A stretch of 64,000 nucleotides of DNA from Lachnospiraceae bacterium AC2031 (GCA_000687975.1 JIAB01000001.1:434001-498000); one strand, 5' to 3'. Shown: positions 18,019 to 29,087, numbered from the stretch's first letter. The notes: a model not told the origin generated them from the letters alone. Program-made: numbers and translations.

Positions 18019-19188
18019 TTATAAATACTTATCTATAATTGAAGCCGGAAGTATGGACTTTATAAAATCACTTGACTCAGCATACTTAATAGCTTCCTTT
18101 CTTGACTTAGGAAGAAGTACACTGTCATCATCCATAACCTTTGGAAGCTCCAGGTTATTCTCTATACCATATAGACCTGCATAGATAAGCAGAGCATATG
18201 CAAGATAAGGATTACTAAGCGCATCAGGAGAACGAAGTTCTACCCTTGGATGCTTCTCATTATCATTTATATACATAAGCTCAGAACCGCCGAGATTGGA
18301 CCAGTTCACCTTCGTTGGTGCAGTACCGGTTCCAAAACGGTTATATGAAGAATCTGTAGGATTAAGGAATATAGTTATATCCTTTATTTTTTCTAAGATA
18401 CCTGCTGCAGCTGAACGCACTACATCATTACCATCTTTATCCTTAGCAAAGATATTGATGTGATATCCATTTCCTGGCTTATCAGAAAGTGGCATTGGAG
18501 AAAAATCAGCATAGAGGCCATTTCTATCTGCAACAGTCTGAACTACCATCTTAAAGGTAGTCATCTGATCAGCAGCCTTAAGTGGCTTTCCATAATGGAA
18601 GTCAATCTCATTCTGTCCAGGACCTCTCTCATGATGAGATCTCTCTGGAGTGAGACCCATTTCTTCTATAGTAAGGCATATCTCACGACGAATATTCTCT
18701 CCTCTGTCAAGTGGAGCAATATCCATGTAGCCAGCTTCATCATATGGAATCTTTGTTGGACGTGCTTCGTCATCGGTTTTAAATAGATAGAATTCCATTT
18801 CCGAACCGAACTTAAAATCGATGCCTGCATCCTCTGCTGCCTTAACAGCATTCTTAAGAATGTTACGTGTATCAGCTTCAAATGGAGTTCCATCCACTTT
18901 ACATACATCGCAGAACATTCTAAGAACTCTTCCCGAATCAGGTCTCCAAGGAAGCACAGATAGTGTATCTGGATCCGGCTTCAGATAAAGGATACCTTCA
19001 TCGCAGCCCTCAAAGCCTCTTATAGACTTGGCATTGATCATAATACCATCTCTAAAAGCTTTGTGTATCTCGCTAGGCATTATAGATATATTCTTCTGAA
19101 CACCATAAGCATCACGGAAGGCCAGTCTAATAAACTTGGCATCTTCTTCCTCGATATATTCCATTATTTCTTTTTCTGAATATGTCAT
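18019..19188 (-). CDS. glnA: Short, divergent GSI-type glutamine synthetase
   Basis: 389 residues against about 440-470 for usual GlnA. Core residues are present: Glu130 and Glu132 in GSEMEFYLF, Glu187 and Glu194 in ERGPGQNEIDF, and the Arg-Glu-Arg run in PRVELRSPDALSNPYLA. The usual GSGMHxH is GNGYHINI (His243), and the region after SSYNRFG is unusual. The C-terminal domain is shortened and the adenylylation Tyr segment is absent. It may be an active GS, a glutamate-like amine ligase, or a regulatory paralog. It lies 41 bases downstream of pyrG and 54 upstream of the ANTAR gene, with no leader of its own. A family-level call is secure; glutamine synthesis is likely but unproven. Confidence 0.85.
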   Translation of the reverse strand: MTYSEKEIMEYIEEEDAKFIRLAFRDAYGVQKNISIMPSEIHKAFRDGIMINAKSIRGFEGCDEGILYLKPDPDTLSVLPWRPDSGRVLRMFCDVCKVDGTPFEADTRNILKNAVKAAEDAGIDFKFGSEMEFYLFKTDDEARPTKIPYDEAGYMDIAPLDRGENIRREICLTIEEMGLTPERSHHERGPGQNEIDFHYGKPLKAADQMTTFKMVVQTVADRNGLYADFSPMPLSDKPGNGYHINIFAKDKDGNDVVRSAAAGILEKIKDITIFLNPTDSSYNRFGTGTAPTKVNWSNLGGSELMYINDNEKHPRVELRSPDALSNPYLAYALLIYAGLYGIENNLELPKVMDDDSVLLPKSRKEAIKYAESSDFIKSILPASIIDKYL

Positions 19189-19229
19189 ACTATTCCCCTT
19201 TAAACAATTATAAAACCAAGATACACTAA

Positions 19230-20941
<1,712 letters not shown>

Positions 20942-20946
<5 letters not shown>

Positions 20947-20990
20947 AAAAAGAGGCACTTCGAGTGGTGAACCCGAAGCGCCATTGCTTC
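20942..20990 (-). promoter_or_regulatory. pyrG leader hairpin (nitrogen leader motif, copy 2)
   Basis: Minus-strand RNA: GAAGCAAT, then a 12-bp stem GGCGCTTCGGGT / ACTCGAAGTGCC with a 5-base loop (20954-20982), then TCTTTTTTATGC. The T-run makes it a plausible terminator. GCA before and TGC after can pair outside the stem. Confidence 0.8.
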
Positions 20991-21025
20991 ACAAAAATAA
21001 TCAATTAATTTTCTTAACAAATATT

Positions 21026-21053
21026 AGTATATAACTTTATTATCAAAAGTCAA
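21026..21053 (-). promoter_or_regulatory. pyrG promoter, conserved nitrogen promoter block
   Basis: TTGACT (21048-21053) and TATACT (21026-21031) with 16-base spacing. An ACTTT-7-AAAGT inverted repeat covers the end of the -35 and most of the spacer. The block is nearly identical in front of gltB and purF. Confidence 0.8.
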
Positions 21054-21069
21054 CTGATTTTTCTACTTT

Positions 21070-21810
21070 TTAATAACTTTCTTTTCTACTTTTCTCTCCT
21101 TTTTTCAAAGAGACAACAATTAGCATTATAACTCCAATGAAAAGATAAGCCATTCTTGTACATAAATACCCAGGAGTAATTGTAAATGGAGTCTCTCCGC
21201 CCTTAAGAGTTTCAAGAGCAGCCGATACAACCTCAAAGTAATTTGCACCATTAATGTCCACTCCATATTCCCTTAAGGCAAATGACATCACTATCACTAC
21301 GCCCATAAAGATATATATGAAAGCAGGACTAATCTTGCCCAGAAGATTACCGACACCTAACACAAATACGAGGCATGGCACAGTTATAAGAAACCAATCA
21401 AGGATATAAGTACTTAAATATACTTTTCCAAATATACTCCAAAGAAATATCACCCCTTCTGCAAAAACAAGCAGATTAAGTATAATAAAGAAGCTTCCTA
21501 TTATTATATTCTTTATGATCATTCTTTTTTGTACTGGAAATCCCGTGACATCTGCCAGTATGCTGACTCTTTTTTGTTTCTTAGAATACATAGTAGAAAG
21601 AACAAAAAGAGTAACAAGAACAGAAACAAGCGTTGTATCACCCAAATATTTTCCAAAACTCCATCCTGAAAAAGGAGCAGTACAAGAAACTCCGAGGATA
21701 ACCTGGGATGATAGAATAAAATAAGCATAAATCAAAGTTATAACCATCATAGCAAACACATATGGTTTTAATAGTATTATCTTAAAATCGTATCTAAATA
21801 TCTTACTCAA
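21070..21810 (-). CDS. ABC-2 type membrane subunit
   Basis: 246 residues with about six membrane helices (roughly 15-33, 55-73, 95-125, 132-155, 160-180, 215-235) and a basic tail. No enzyme motif is visible. It overlaps the end of the M1-peptidase membrane gene by 8 bases and belongs to the ATPase / large permease / small permease operon. It most likely completes the transmembrane part of that ABC system. Confidence 0.75.
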   Translation of the reverse strand: MSKIFRYDFKIILLKPYVFAMMVITLIYAYFILSSQVILGVSCTAPFSGWSFGKYLGDTTLVSVLVTLFVLSTMYSKKQKRVSILADVTGFPVQKRMIIKNIIIGSFFIILNLLVFAEGVIFLWSIFGKVYLSTYILDWFLITVPCLVFVLGVGNLLGKISPAFIYIFMGVVIVMSFALREYGVDINGANYFEVVSAALETLKGGETPFTITPGYLCTRMAYLFIGVIMLIVVSLKKGEKSRKESY

Positions 21811-24043
21811 CTGAGATATCCTCCTCTGTTAGTCCTGCAATATCAAGAAAATCCTGTAATGTGCAGCCAGTTCCATATTCAATATACTCACTCCTGGTTG
21901 AATATAATTCACTAAGAACCCTATCCATCTCTTCTTCTCCACCCAGCTTTTCTTCTGCTTTTAAAAGCATAAGTGGCATAAGACTATATTTATTCGTTGC
22001 TGACACACTATCTTCAATAGCTATTCTGTATGAAAGTGGAAGCTTATCAAGGTATTCAGGATGTCTATAATAAAAGTTATTATTTAAATCTTTTACGTCT
22101 TGCTCCCATTCATCAACATAGTACTTTTGGGCATATAACTCTCCATATTTATCCTTAATTATTCTATAAGTAGTAAATACGGTAAGTCCTTCACAAGACC
22201 ATAAGCCATCATCTTCAAATGGCATTCCTAAATCCCCCCAATATAAATGAACTATCTCATGGGTAAATGTTTCATTTACATTAGATCCTGCTCTGCTGTC
22301 AGAAAGAGTCTGTGGGGATAAGATATCTTCCTGCATAGCAACTGTTCCTTTTTCAGCATATCCGCCTCCATACTCTGCACTGAGCTGAAGAATACCTATA
22401 TCCTTTATATCCTCGCCATCTGAATTTTTATCAAGCTCTCCTATATGCTTATCACAATAATTAAACACATTCTGAATCGCGCCATCAAGATCATTATCCT
22501 TTACAGTATCCTTATATACTTTACTATATTTAAAATATACATCTTCTTTTGAATAAGATACCTTATCAGATTCATAGGCGCCGGATAGCAAACGACCCGA
22601 GCTACAAGCCAGCTTCCAACACGCAGTTCCATCGCCATTATCTTTTACAAGCTCCATAGCATCAGATTCAATAAACGGAGTATGATTAGATGGAACATTC
22701 ACATAAAGCTCCATATCGGGGCCGTCCGCAGAAAGCATATTTGCTCCCATATAATCCGAAGTAAGATATATGTAATTCTTACCTATAGCTGTCATGCCAT
22801 CATAACCAAGCAATACAAAATTCGAATGACTTGTACAAGGATAACCACCATATACCAGTTTTAATTTACCAGTCTTTCTTTCAGGATTCTTTAACACGTA
22901 TTTCTTAGTTCCAAAATAAGTATCAAGTACATTATCTTCATCATAATATGATGTAAACTCAAGAGGTTCGCCATCTATTGTCGCACTCTTAAGCTTAATT
23001 CCAGCACCAAGAGTAAATGAGATCTCATCACCTGATACAGTACTAAGATCTATTTCATCCGTACCATCCATTAACCCCAGCAGCGTATTAAAGGAAAGTT
23101 CTCTCTTATAGTCTGTGTACTCAGCCTCCGTCTCCGTAGCGCCATCATCCATCGTAAATGACATATCATCAAGAGATACTATAGGGCTATGATCTACAAA
23201 AGGCTGTTTGATAGCCATAATAACAGCGAATACAAGAAATATAACAGGTGCAACAAAGACCACTGGCTTCTTAACCCTAATGAGGAAAGAACGAATAATA
23301 TTATATTGATATTTTCTAATGAATACACACGAAAACTCCCATAAAACAATTGCCACAAGCATTAATAATATTCTTGTATAAAGTTGAATCCTTATTACTG
23401 CAGGCGAACCAAATGCATCTGAAATACAGATATTAACCGGTCTATTCCATGATATAAACGGATTTTCCACTAACGGACTCGCGAACTGTACAGCTGTAAG
23501 AATAAAGAAGATAATTAGCGAAACACTTATATTTTCTGATATATTGTATAATCCTTCCAACAAGAAAAATGTTATCGCCATACATGGAATATATAGAATA
23601 ACTGGATAGATAAAATATGACTCATAACTAAAAAGATAATCCATTTTTTTACTGCATATAGGCAGATAGATAATTAAACTTATCCCAAGAACTATCAAAA
23701 TGATAACTGAATACGCTAGAACTCGAGAGAGACTCGCCTTTTTTTCATCCACAAAGGCTCTCATCATATCGTTTACGCCATTCTTTTTTACCCTGTCTGA
23801 ATCAGTGAGGATTCCAATCCCCCATATAAGGGATCCAAAAAGACTTCCTATTATATATGGAAAAACTACATTATCCATAGTACTAAGTCTTTTATCTCCA
23901 CATATGTAAATTCCTGCATTTCTAACATACTCTATAAAGCTAAGACCAATAATAAGTATATTTAAGGCAAGCATTATATATGTTTTTCTACACATAAGCA
24001 GTCGTCTTAACTCGACTTTAGTAAGTTTCAAAGTTTGTCTCAT
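21803..24043 (-). CDS. ABC-2 permease fused to M1-family metallopeptidase domain
   Basis: 746 residues. The first 240 or so carry six hydrophobic segments like an ABC-2 permease, another helix follows near 255-275, and the rest is extracytoplasmic. His595-Glu596-x-x-His599 and Glu618 give HExxH-x18-E, the exact zinc spacing of M1 aminopeptidases (gluzincins). The strand-rich region 290-480 fits the M1 N-terminal domain. Membrane-M1 fusions next to an ABC ATPase are known in Firmicutes and Bacteroidetes but poorly understood. It may trim or sense peptides at the outer surface. It follows its ATPase gene by 10 bases and overlaps the small permease gene. Confidence 0.85.
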   Translation of the reverse strand: MRQTLKLTKVELRRLLMCRKTYIMLALNILIIGLSFIEYVRNAGIYICGDKRLSTMDNVVFPYIIGSLFGSLIWGIGILTDSDRVKKNGVNDMMRAFVDEKKASLSRVLAYSVIILIVLGISLIIYLPICSKKMDYLFSYESYFIYPVILYIPCMAITFFLLEGLYNISENISVSLIIFFILTAVQFASPLVENPFISWNRPVNICISDAFGSPAVIRIQLYTRILLMLVAIVLWEFSCVFIRKYQYNIIRSFLIRVKKPVVFVAPVIFLVFAVIMAIKQPFVDHSPIVSLDDMSFTMDDGATETEAEYTDYKRELSFNTLLGLMDGTDEIDLSTVSGDEISFTLGAGIKLKSATIDGEPLEFTSYYDEDNVLDTYFGTKKYVLKNPERKTGKLKLVYGGYPCTSHSNFVLLGYDGMTAIGKNYIYLTSDYMGANMLSADGPDMELYVNVPSNHTPFIESDAMELVKDNGDGTACWKLACSSGRLLSGAYESDKVSYSKEDVYFKYSKVYKDTVKDNDLDGAIQNVFNYCDKHIGELDKNSDGEDIKDIGILQLSAEYGGGYAEKGTVAMQEDILSPQTLSDSRAGSNVNETFTHEIVHLYWGDLGMPFEDDGLWSCEGLTVFTTYRIIKDKYGELYAQKYYVDEWEQDVKDLNNNFYYRHPEYLDKLPLSYRIAIEDSVSATNKYSLMPLMLLKAEEKLGGEEEMDRVLSELYSTRSEYIEYGTGCTLQDFLDIAGLTEEDISVE

Positions 24044-24053
24044 AACTCATCCT

Positions 24054-24914
24054 CTACTCAACTTTACTTTTCATAATACGATATAAATATGCGTCTTCAA
24101 GGGTTGGTTCACAATGTTCCACATAATCAGGAAGCTTCTTACCAACTATTCTGGTAAGAACTCCCGCCCTTGTATTAACCTTAGATACTATCTCACAGTC
24201 ATCAGGTATCACATCATCCATCTTACGAACATAAGAACCAACATGATCCATAGTATCTTCTATCAAATCTGCAGGTGCTCCATCATAGAGAATCTTTCCT
24301 CCATAGATAACAAGTACTCTGTTACAGACAGCTTGAACATCATCAACAATATGAGTAGAGAGAAAGACGATTCGATCACTAGACATTTCTGAAAAAGCAT
24401 TTCTGAACCTTACTCTTTCCTCTGGATCAAGCCCCACAGTTGGTTCATCAAGAATCATTATCTCCGGCTGCCCCATAATAGCCTGAGCAATACCGACACG
24501 CTGTTTCTGACCACCAGAAAGACTACCAATACGAACCTTTCTTTTATCCTTAAGGCCTGTATTCTCAAGCGCCCATTCTATCTCATCCTTACTCTTTATA
24601 TTCTTAAGAGCTGCCATATAATCCAGAAACTGCCAGACTGTTAGTTCTTCAAAAAGACCAAAGTTCTGCGGAAGATAACCAAGTCTTCTCTTAAAATCAT
24701 TTTCATTATCAAGTAGTTTCTTATCATCAACAAGGATATCTCCCTTAGCCTGCTTAAGACCAGCTGTCATCAGCTTCATAAGAGTTGACTTGCCGGCTCC
24801 ATTTGGTCCCAGGATTCCAACAAAATCAGGACTCTTCACTGAAAAGCTCACATCTGATAAAGCTTTCTTACCTGACGGATATATCATTGTCACATTTTTA
24901 ATATCTATTTCCAT
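24054..24914 (-). CDS. ABC transporter ATP-binding protein
   Basis: About 286 residues from the ATG at 24914, which has AAAGGAG at good spacing; the frame extends 31 codons upstream, but those overlap a terminator hairpin. Walker A GPNGAGKS, signature LSGGQKQRVGIAQA, Walker B IMILDEPTVGLDPEE, and switch His in FLSTHIV. It is of the CcmA/NatA subclass that pairs with ABC-2 permeases. First gene of a three-gene operon with the M1-permease and the small permease. Confidence 0.93.
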   Translation of the reverse strand: MEIDIKNVTMIYPSGKKALSDVSFSVKSPDFVGILGPNGAGKSTLMKLMTAGLKQAKGDILVDDKKLLDNENDFKRRLGYLPQNFGLFEELTVWQFLDYMAALKNIKSKDEIEWALENTGLKDKRKVRIGSLSGGQKQRVGIAQAIMGQPEIMILDEPTVGLDPEERVRFRNAFSEMSSDRIVFLSTHIVDDVQAVCNRVLVIYGGKILYDGAPADLIEDTMDHVGSYVRKMDDVIPDDCEIVSKVNTRAGVLTRIVGKKLPDYVEHCEPTLEDAYLYRIMKSKVE

Positions 24915-24950
24915 CCTGTATCTCCTTTTGATATTTAATAAGCAAAAAAA

Positions 24951-24995
24951 ATGGTAGAACAAGCGGTAAGTTTTTAGTCTCACCTGTTCTACCAT
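24951..24995 (-). terminator. Terminator/attenuator ahead of the M1-ABC operon
   Basis: On the minus strand ATGGTAGAACA pairs with TGTTCTACCAT, with a second inner helix (GGTGAG / CTTACC), followed by eight T. It lies 75 bases past the histidine kinase stop but only about 36 bases before the ABC ATPase start. It could simply end the kinase transcript or attenuate the ABC operon. Confidence 0.8.
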
Positions 24996-25070
24996 AATTT
25001 TTATCACTTATTAGTTGTAGTGTGTCTGTGGGAAATGTGGAGATTGTGTGTAGTTTTGTAAAGAACATAA

Positions 25071-26423
25071 TTACTGCACTACAGTAAACTTTACTCCATC
25101 CTCTGTATTTTCTATCTTATACTCTGCACCAGACATCTCCATAACCATGCCAGTTATATAAAGTCCCAGACCACTTCCATCTTTATTACTAGTATCTGCC
25201 CTATAGAAGGCTTCAAAAAGATGAGGCAAATGCTGTTCATCAATATGAGCTGGAGAATTGATAACAGTTAATTCCACTTTGCTCTGAGACTCCTCTACGG
25301 ATCCAAACTCATTTGTCTTCTTCAATACTACTGATGTCTTTCCACCGTCCGGAGTATACTTAAATGCATTTCCAAGTATATTTCCCAGCGCCTTTTTAAG
25401 CAGCTGTTCATTACCTCTAAAATCAACATTATCAGGAACTTCATATTCAAGATCTATATTCTTTTCAGTAATGAGTCCATCGTAAAATGCAATCTCTTCA
25501 TCTAAGATACTGTCGATCTTCACTGTATCCTGAGAATCCATATCCCCCATATCAATATGGGATACAAGAAGGATTTCATTTATAAAGCTTACAAGTTCAT
25601 TCAAGGTATTACTGCATTTTTCAAGATACTTATCTCTATCTTTATATACGCCTATTCCCGAGCGCATACCTTCTATCTGACCTATAACAACAGATATAGG
25701 AGTCTTTAGTTCATGAGAAACTCCTGAGAAGAAAAGCATTCTTCTTCTCTCACGCTCCTTTTCAAGAGTTATCTCATTCTTAAGATAAAGATTTTTATCA
25801 GATAATTTAGCAAGTGCCGCACTTAGTTCATCCGAAAGCTTATTAAGACTCTTGGCCAGTCGTCCTATCTCGTCATCTCTTTCATCCGGGCAGTACCAGT
25901 CAAAGTCCTGCTGGGCCATTCGTTCAGCAATCCTGCTCATTCTTACTATAGGTTTCTTCATATAATATGAGAATATCTTAGAACCAACTAAGGAAAGAAC
26001 AAGTGCTATCACTATAACAGGAATAATACTTTTAATTACGCTATCCTGAAATGAAACAGCTCTATTATCACTGCCAGTAACTATTAACACATACTCCTCA
26101 TCACAGTCATTAAAATGTAACGGATATGTAAGCAAACCATTATCTGAAGTTTCTTCACCCCTTGATAAATATTCTTCAGCGGTGATCAGTTCTACATAGG
26201 TTGCTGTACTTCCGGCGAAGCGTAGAATCTCCCTCTCAGCATCTATCTTCGGAATATTCATGCTTTTTTCAGCTAACTCTTCCGCTTCCTTTTCAATGTA
26301 TTCAGAATTCTTCTTAGGCGTTGAATACGGAGTCATAATAAAAAGAATAAGATATACCGATCCCATGATCAGGATAGATAATAGCATGAATGTTATAAAA
26401 GTTTTTATGGTCATATTTTTCAT
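25071..26423 (-). CDS. Sensor histidine kinase
   Basis: 450 residues. Membrane helices at about 8-30 and 145-165 bracket an extracytoplasmic sensor. A HAMP region and coiled stretch follow, then HisKA with His in GVSHELKTPIS and the catalytic domain (N box LGNILGNAFKYTP, G box GSGLGLYI). It starts one base after its response regulator ends, so the two are coupled. The next operon downstream is the M1-peptidase ABC system, a likely target. Confidence 0.92.
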   Translation of the reverse strand: MKNMTIKTFITFMLLSILIMGSVYLILFIMTPYSTPKKNSEYIEKEAEELAEKSMNIPKIDAEREILRFAGSTATYVELITAEEYLSRGEETSDNGLLTYPLHFNDCDEEYVLIVTGSDNRAVSFQDSVIKSIIPVIVIALVLSLVGSKIFSYYMKKPIVRMSRIAERMAQQDFDWYCPDERDDEIGRLAKSLNKLSDELSAALAKLSDKNLYLKNEITLEKERERRRMLFFSGVSHELKTPISVVIGQIEGMRSGIGVYKDRDKYLEKCSNTLNELVSFINEILLVSHIDMGDMDSQDTVKIDSILDEEIAFYDGLITEKNIDLEYEVPDNVDFRGNEQLLKKALGNILGNAFKYTPDGGKTSVVLKKTNEFGSVEESQSKVELTVINSPAHIDEQHLPHLFEAFYRADTSNKDGSGLGLYITGMVMEMSGAEYKIENTEDGVKFTVVQ

Positions 26424-26424
26424 A

Positions 26425-27084
26425 CTAGCCTAGCTTATATCCTATTCCTCTTACAGTTTCTATGCAGTCACTTGTACCAAGTTTCTTCCTGATATTCTTT
26501 ATATGAGTATCTACTATTCTGGTATCCTCATAGTATTCATAATCCCATAGCTTAGATAAAAGAGACTTTCTGGTAACCACACCCCCCTGAGCTTTCATCA
26601 GCTCATAAAGAATATCAAATTCTTTAAGTGTGAATTCCACATCCTCTCCTTCTATCTTTACAGTATGAGTATTACTATCTAAAACAATTCCTTTATATGA
26701 CAAAGTCTCAGAATCTGAAACCTTTCCACTCCTTCTAAGTATGGCTTCAACCTTACTTACAATAATTGGCATAGATATAGTCTTTGATATATATTCATCA
26801 ACCTTAAGGCTATAACCTCTAAGTTGATCTTCCTCACTGAACTTAGCAGTCAGCATAATAATAGGAACATCACTCTTCTTTCTAATAAGTTCGCACAGAG
26901 TAAATCCATCTATCTTTGGAAGCATTATATCGAGAATAATAAGATCAAATTCTCTTTCCTCCATAGAGTCAAAAGCTTCTAAGCCATCATTTGCAGTTGT
27001 AACTGCAAACCCAGAATTCGACAAAAAATTAACAAGAAGCTCCTGATAATCTTCATTATCCTCTACAACCAGAATCTGATTCAT
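26425..27084 (-). CDS. OmpR-family response regulator
   Basis: About 219 residues from the ATG at 27084 (MNQILVVEDNED), which has AAAGG at proper distance; a longer frame to 27144 adds an unlikely hydrophobic extension. The receiver domain has the acidic pair in VVEDNED and the phospho-Asp in LIILDIMLPKIDG. The expected KxPF/Y is altered to ISKTISMP, keeping the Lys. The winged helix ends in IETVRGIGYKLG. Partner of the adjacent kinase. Confidence 0.93.
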   Translation of the reverse strand: MNQILVVEDNEDYQELLVNFLSNSGFAVTTANDGLEAFDSMEEREFDLIILDIMLPKIDGFTLCELIRKKSDVPIIMLTAKFSEEDQLRGYSLKVDEYISKTISMPIIVSKVEAILRRSGKVSDSETLSYKGIVLDSNTHTVKIEGEDVEFTLKEFDILYELMKAQGGVVTRKSLLSKLWDYEYYEDTRIVDTHIKNIRKKLGTSDCIETVRGIGYKLG

Positions 27085-27125
27085 AAAGTATTTACCTTTC
27101 GTTTTTCCTATTATTATATATAAAA

Positions 27126-27155
27126 AGAAGCGGGATGCAAACACATCCCGCTTCT
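27126..27155 (-). terminator. Terminator of amtB
   Basis: A perfect 12-bp stem AGAAGCGGGATG / CATCCCGCTTCT with a 6-base loop, followed on the minus strand by TTTTTA. It lies about 45 bases past the amtB stop. Confidence 0.93.
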
Positions 27156-27199
27156 CCCATAATGAAATATAATATATAAAGGGATAATTCCCTGGCTAA

Positions 27200-28966
27200 C
27201 TACTCTACATCCTGAAGAGCGTCATAGTCCTCTTCACCAGTTCTAATCTTAACAACTCTGCTTACTGGATATACGAAGATCTTACCATCACCGATCTTAC
27301 CAGTATAAAGTGTCTTCTTAGCTGTTTCGATTACACTGTCTACAGGAATCTTACTTACTACTACTTCAAGCTTGATCTTAGGAAGAAGTGTTACGTCCAT
27401 CTCAACTCCACGATACTTCTCACCAGTACCCTTCTGGATACCACAACCACTTACCTGAGTTACTGTAATACCTGTTACACCAAGAGCATTGAGAGCCTTC
27501 TTAATCTTGTCATATCTTGAAAGCTTTGTAATAATAACTACCTTATTAATACCAGTATCTGCTACAACACCAGCCTTAGTCATCTCTTCAGAAGCGTTTA
27601 CAACAGGAACAGAAGCGTTCTTCTTAGCTTCACTAGCCTCTTCATAATCATCACTTCCGAGACTTGTGTTTTCATTTTCAACCATCATTGCACTTGACAT
27701 ATCAACGATACTGAATCCTGAATATGCTGATGCAAGACCATGCTCTGTAGAATCAAGACCTTCGATTTCTTCCTCTTCTGAAACTCTAAGTCCAAAGATT
27801 GCTTTAATTATTGTAAATACTATAAGCATTGTTACAGCTGTCCAAGAAGCTACTGCTGCAAAACCAAGTAACTGAACTCCTAACTGATGGAAACCACCGC
27901 CGTAGAAAAGACCAACTACGCTATCATTTCCTGGTGCAGATGTTGTTGCGAAAAGACCAGTTGCGATTGTTCCCCAGATACCATTCATCATATGTACTGC
28001 TACAGCACCAACAGGATCATCGATGTGAAGCTTGAAGTCAAGAAGCCATACACCAAATACTACCAGAAGACCTGCAACTGCACCGATTATAATTGCGCCA
28101 AATGCATCTGTTACATCACAAGGAGCTGTGATAGCTACAAGACCTGCAAGTGAAGCATTGAGACACATTGAAACATCAGGCTTACCATACTTAACCCATG
28201 TAAAGATCATACATACTACTGTTGCGATTGAAGGAGCAATAGTTGTTGTTAAGAATACTGATGCAAGCTGTTCCTTTGAAGTACAAGCTGCACCGTTAAA
28301 TCCATACCATCCAAACCAGAGGATGAATACACCGAGTGCACCGATTACGATATTGTGACCTGGGAAAGCATTTACCTTTGTAACCTTTCCATTTTCATCT
28401 TTCTCAAACTTACCAATACGAGGTCCAACCATCTTTGCACCGATAAGTGCTGAGATACCACCAACCATATGGATTGCACAAGAACCTGCAAAATCATGGA
28501 ATCCCATCTGTGCGAGGAAACCACCGCCCCAGATCCAATGTGCTTCGATAGGATAAACAAGTGCTGAAATAATTCCTGAATATACACAGTAGCTAAGGAA
28601 CTTAGTTCTCTCTGCCATAGCACCTGATACAATAGTTGCTGTTGTTGCACAGAACACAAGGTTAAATACGAAATTTGACCAGTCAAAGTTCTGATATGTT
28701 GTGAAGATATCAAATCCAGGCTTTCCTATAAAACCAAGAACATCTTCACCAAGTAAGAAACTAAAACCGATTGCTATGAATACACAACATCCTATACAGA
28801 AATCCATAAGGTTTTTCATAAGAATGTTACCTGCATTCTTTGCTCTTGCGAAACCTGATTCAACCATTGCGAATCCAGCCTGCATCCAGAATACCAGCGC
28901 GGCACCAATAAGGAACCATACTGCAAATATTTCACCATTGATTGCACTTAAAATTTCTTCCGTCAT
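27200..28966 (-). CDS. amtB: Ammonium channel AmtB fused to a PII domain
   Basis: 588 residues from the ATG at 28966, which follows a perfect GGAGG; longer frames are not supported. Residues 1-400 or so are an Amt/Rh channel with 11 helices and the twin pore histidines (AGSCAIHMVGG and GAVAVHMMNG). After a linker, about residues 475-588 are a complete GlnB/PII domain (KVVIITKLSRYDKIKKAL, GIQKGTGEKYRG, TGKIGDGKIFVYPV). Stand-alone PII plugs AmtB when nitrogen is plentiful, so the fusion tethers the plug. The T-loop Tyr that is uridylylated in proteobacteria is Met here (YRGVEM), so control is probably by ADP/ATP and 2-oxoglutarate only. Two nitrogen leader motifs precede it. Confidence 0.95.
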   Translation of the reverse strand: MTEEILSAINGEIFAVWFLIGAALVFWMQAGFAMVESGFARAKNAGNILMKNLMDFCIGCCVFIAIGFSFLLGEDVLGFIGKPGFDIFTTYQNFDWSNFVFNLVFCATTATIVSGAMAERTKFLSYCVYSGIISALVYPIEAHWIWGGGFLAQMGFHDFAGSCAIHMVGGISALIGAKMVGPRIGKFEKDENGKVTKVNAFPGHNIVIGALGVFILWFGWYGFNGAACTSKEQLASVFLTTTIAPSIATVVCMIFTWVKYGKPDVSMCLNASLAGLVAITAPCDVTDAFGAIIIGAVAGLLVVFGVWLLDFKLHIDDPVGAVAVHMMNGIWGTIATGLFATTSAPGNDSVVGLFYGGGFHQLGVQLLGFAAVASWTAVTMLIVFTIIKAIFGLRVSEEEEIEGLDSTEHGLASAYSGFSIVDMSSAMMVENENTSLGSDDYEEASEAKKNASVPVVNASEEMTKAGVVADTGINKVVIITKLSRYDKIKKALNALGVTGITVTQVSGCGIQKGTGEKYRGVEMDVTLLPKIKLEVVVSKIPVDSVIETAKKTLYTGKIGDGKIFVYPVSRVVKIRTGEEDYDALQDVE

Positions 28967-28983
28967 TTGAACTTCCTCCTTCG

Positions 28984-29037
28984 ATACGAGAAAAGCGCCC
29001 CAGACCGAATAACATCCAGCCCAGAGCGCCATTGCTC
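28984..29037 (-). promoter_or_regulatory. amtB proximal leader hairpin (nitrogen leader motif, copy 4)
   Basis: Minus-strand RNA: GAGCAAT, then a roughly 17-bp stem starting GGCGCTCTGGGC with many G-T pairs (28994-29030), then TTTCTCG. It ends about 15 bases ahead of the GGAGG. It is the most wobble-rich and weakest-flanked of the six copies. Confidence 0.7.
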
Positions 29038-29087
29038 ATAAAGTATTATTTTGTCGCGCGCTAATCTTCTGCCAACAGGCAGATCCC

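Noticed and set aside
24951-24995. T-box ahead of the M1-ABC operon
   Set aside because: No specifier loop or TGGNACC sequence; it is only a terminator hairpin.
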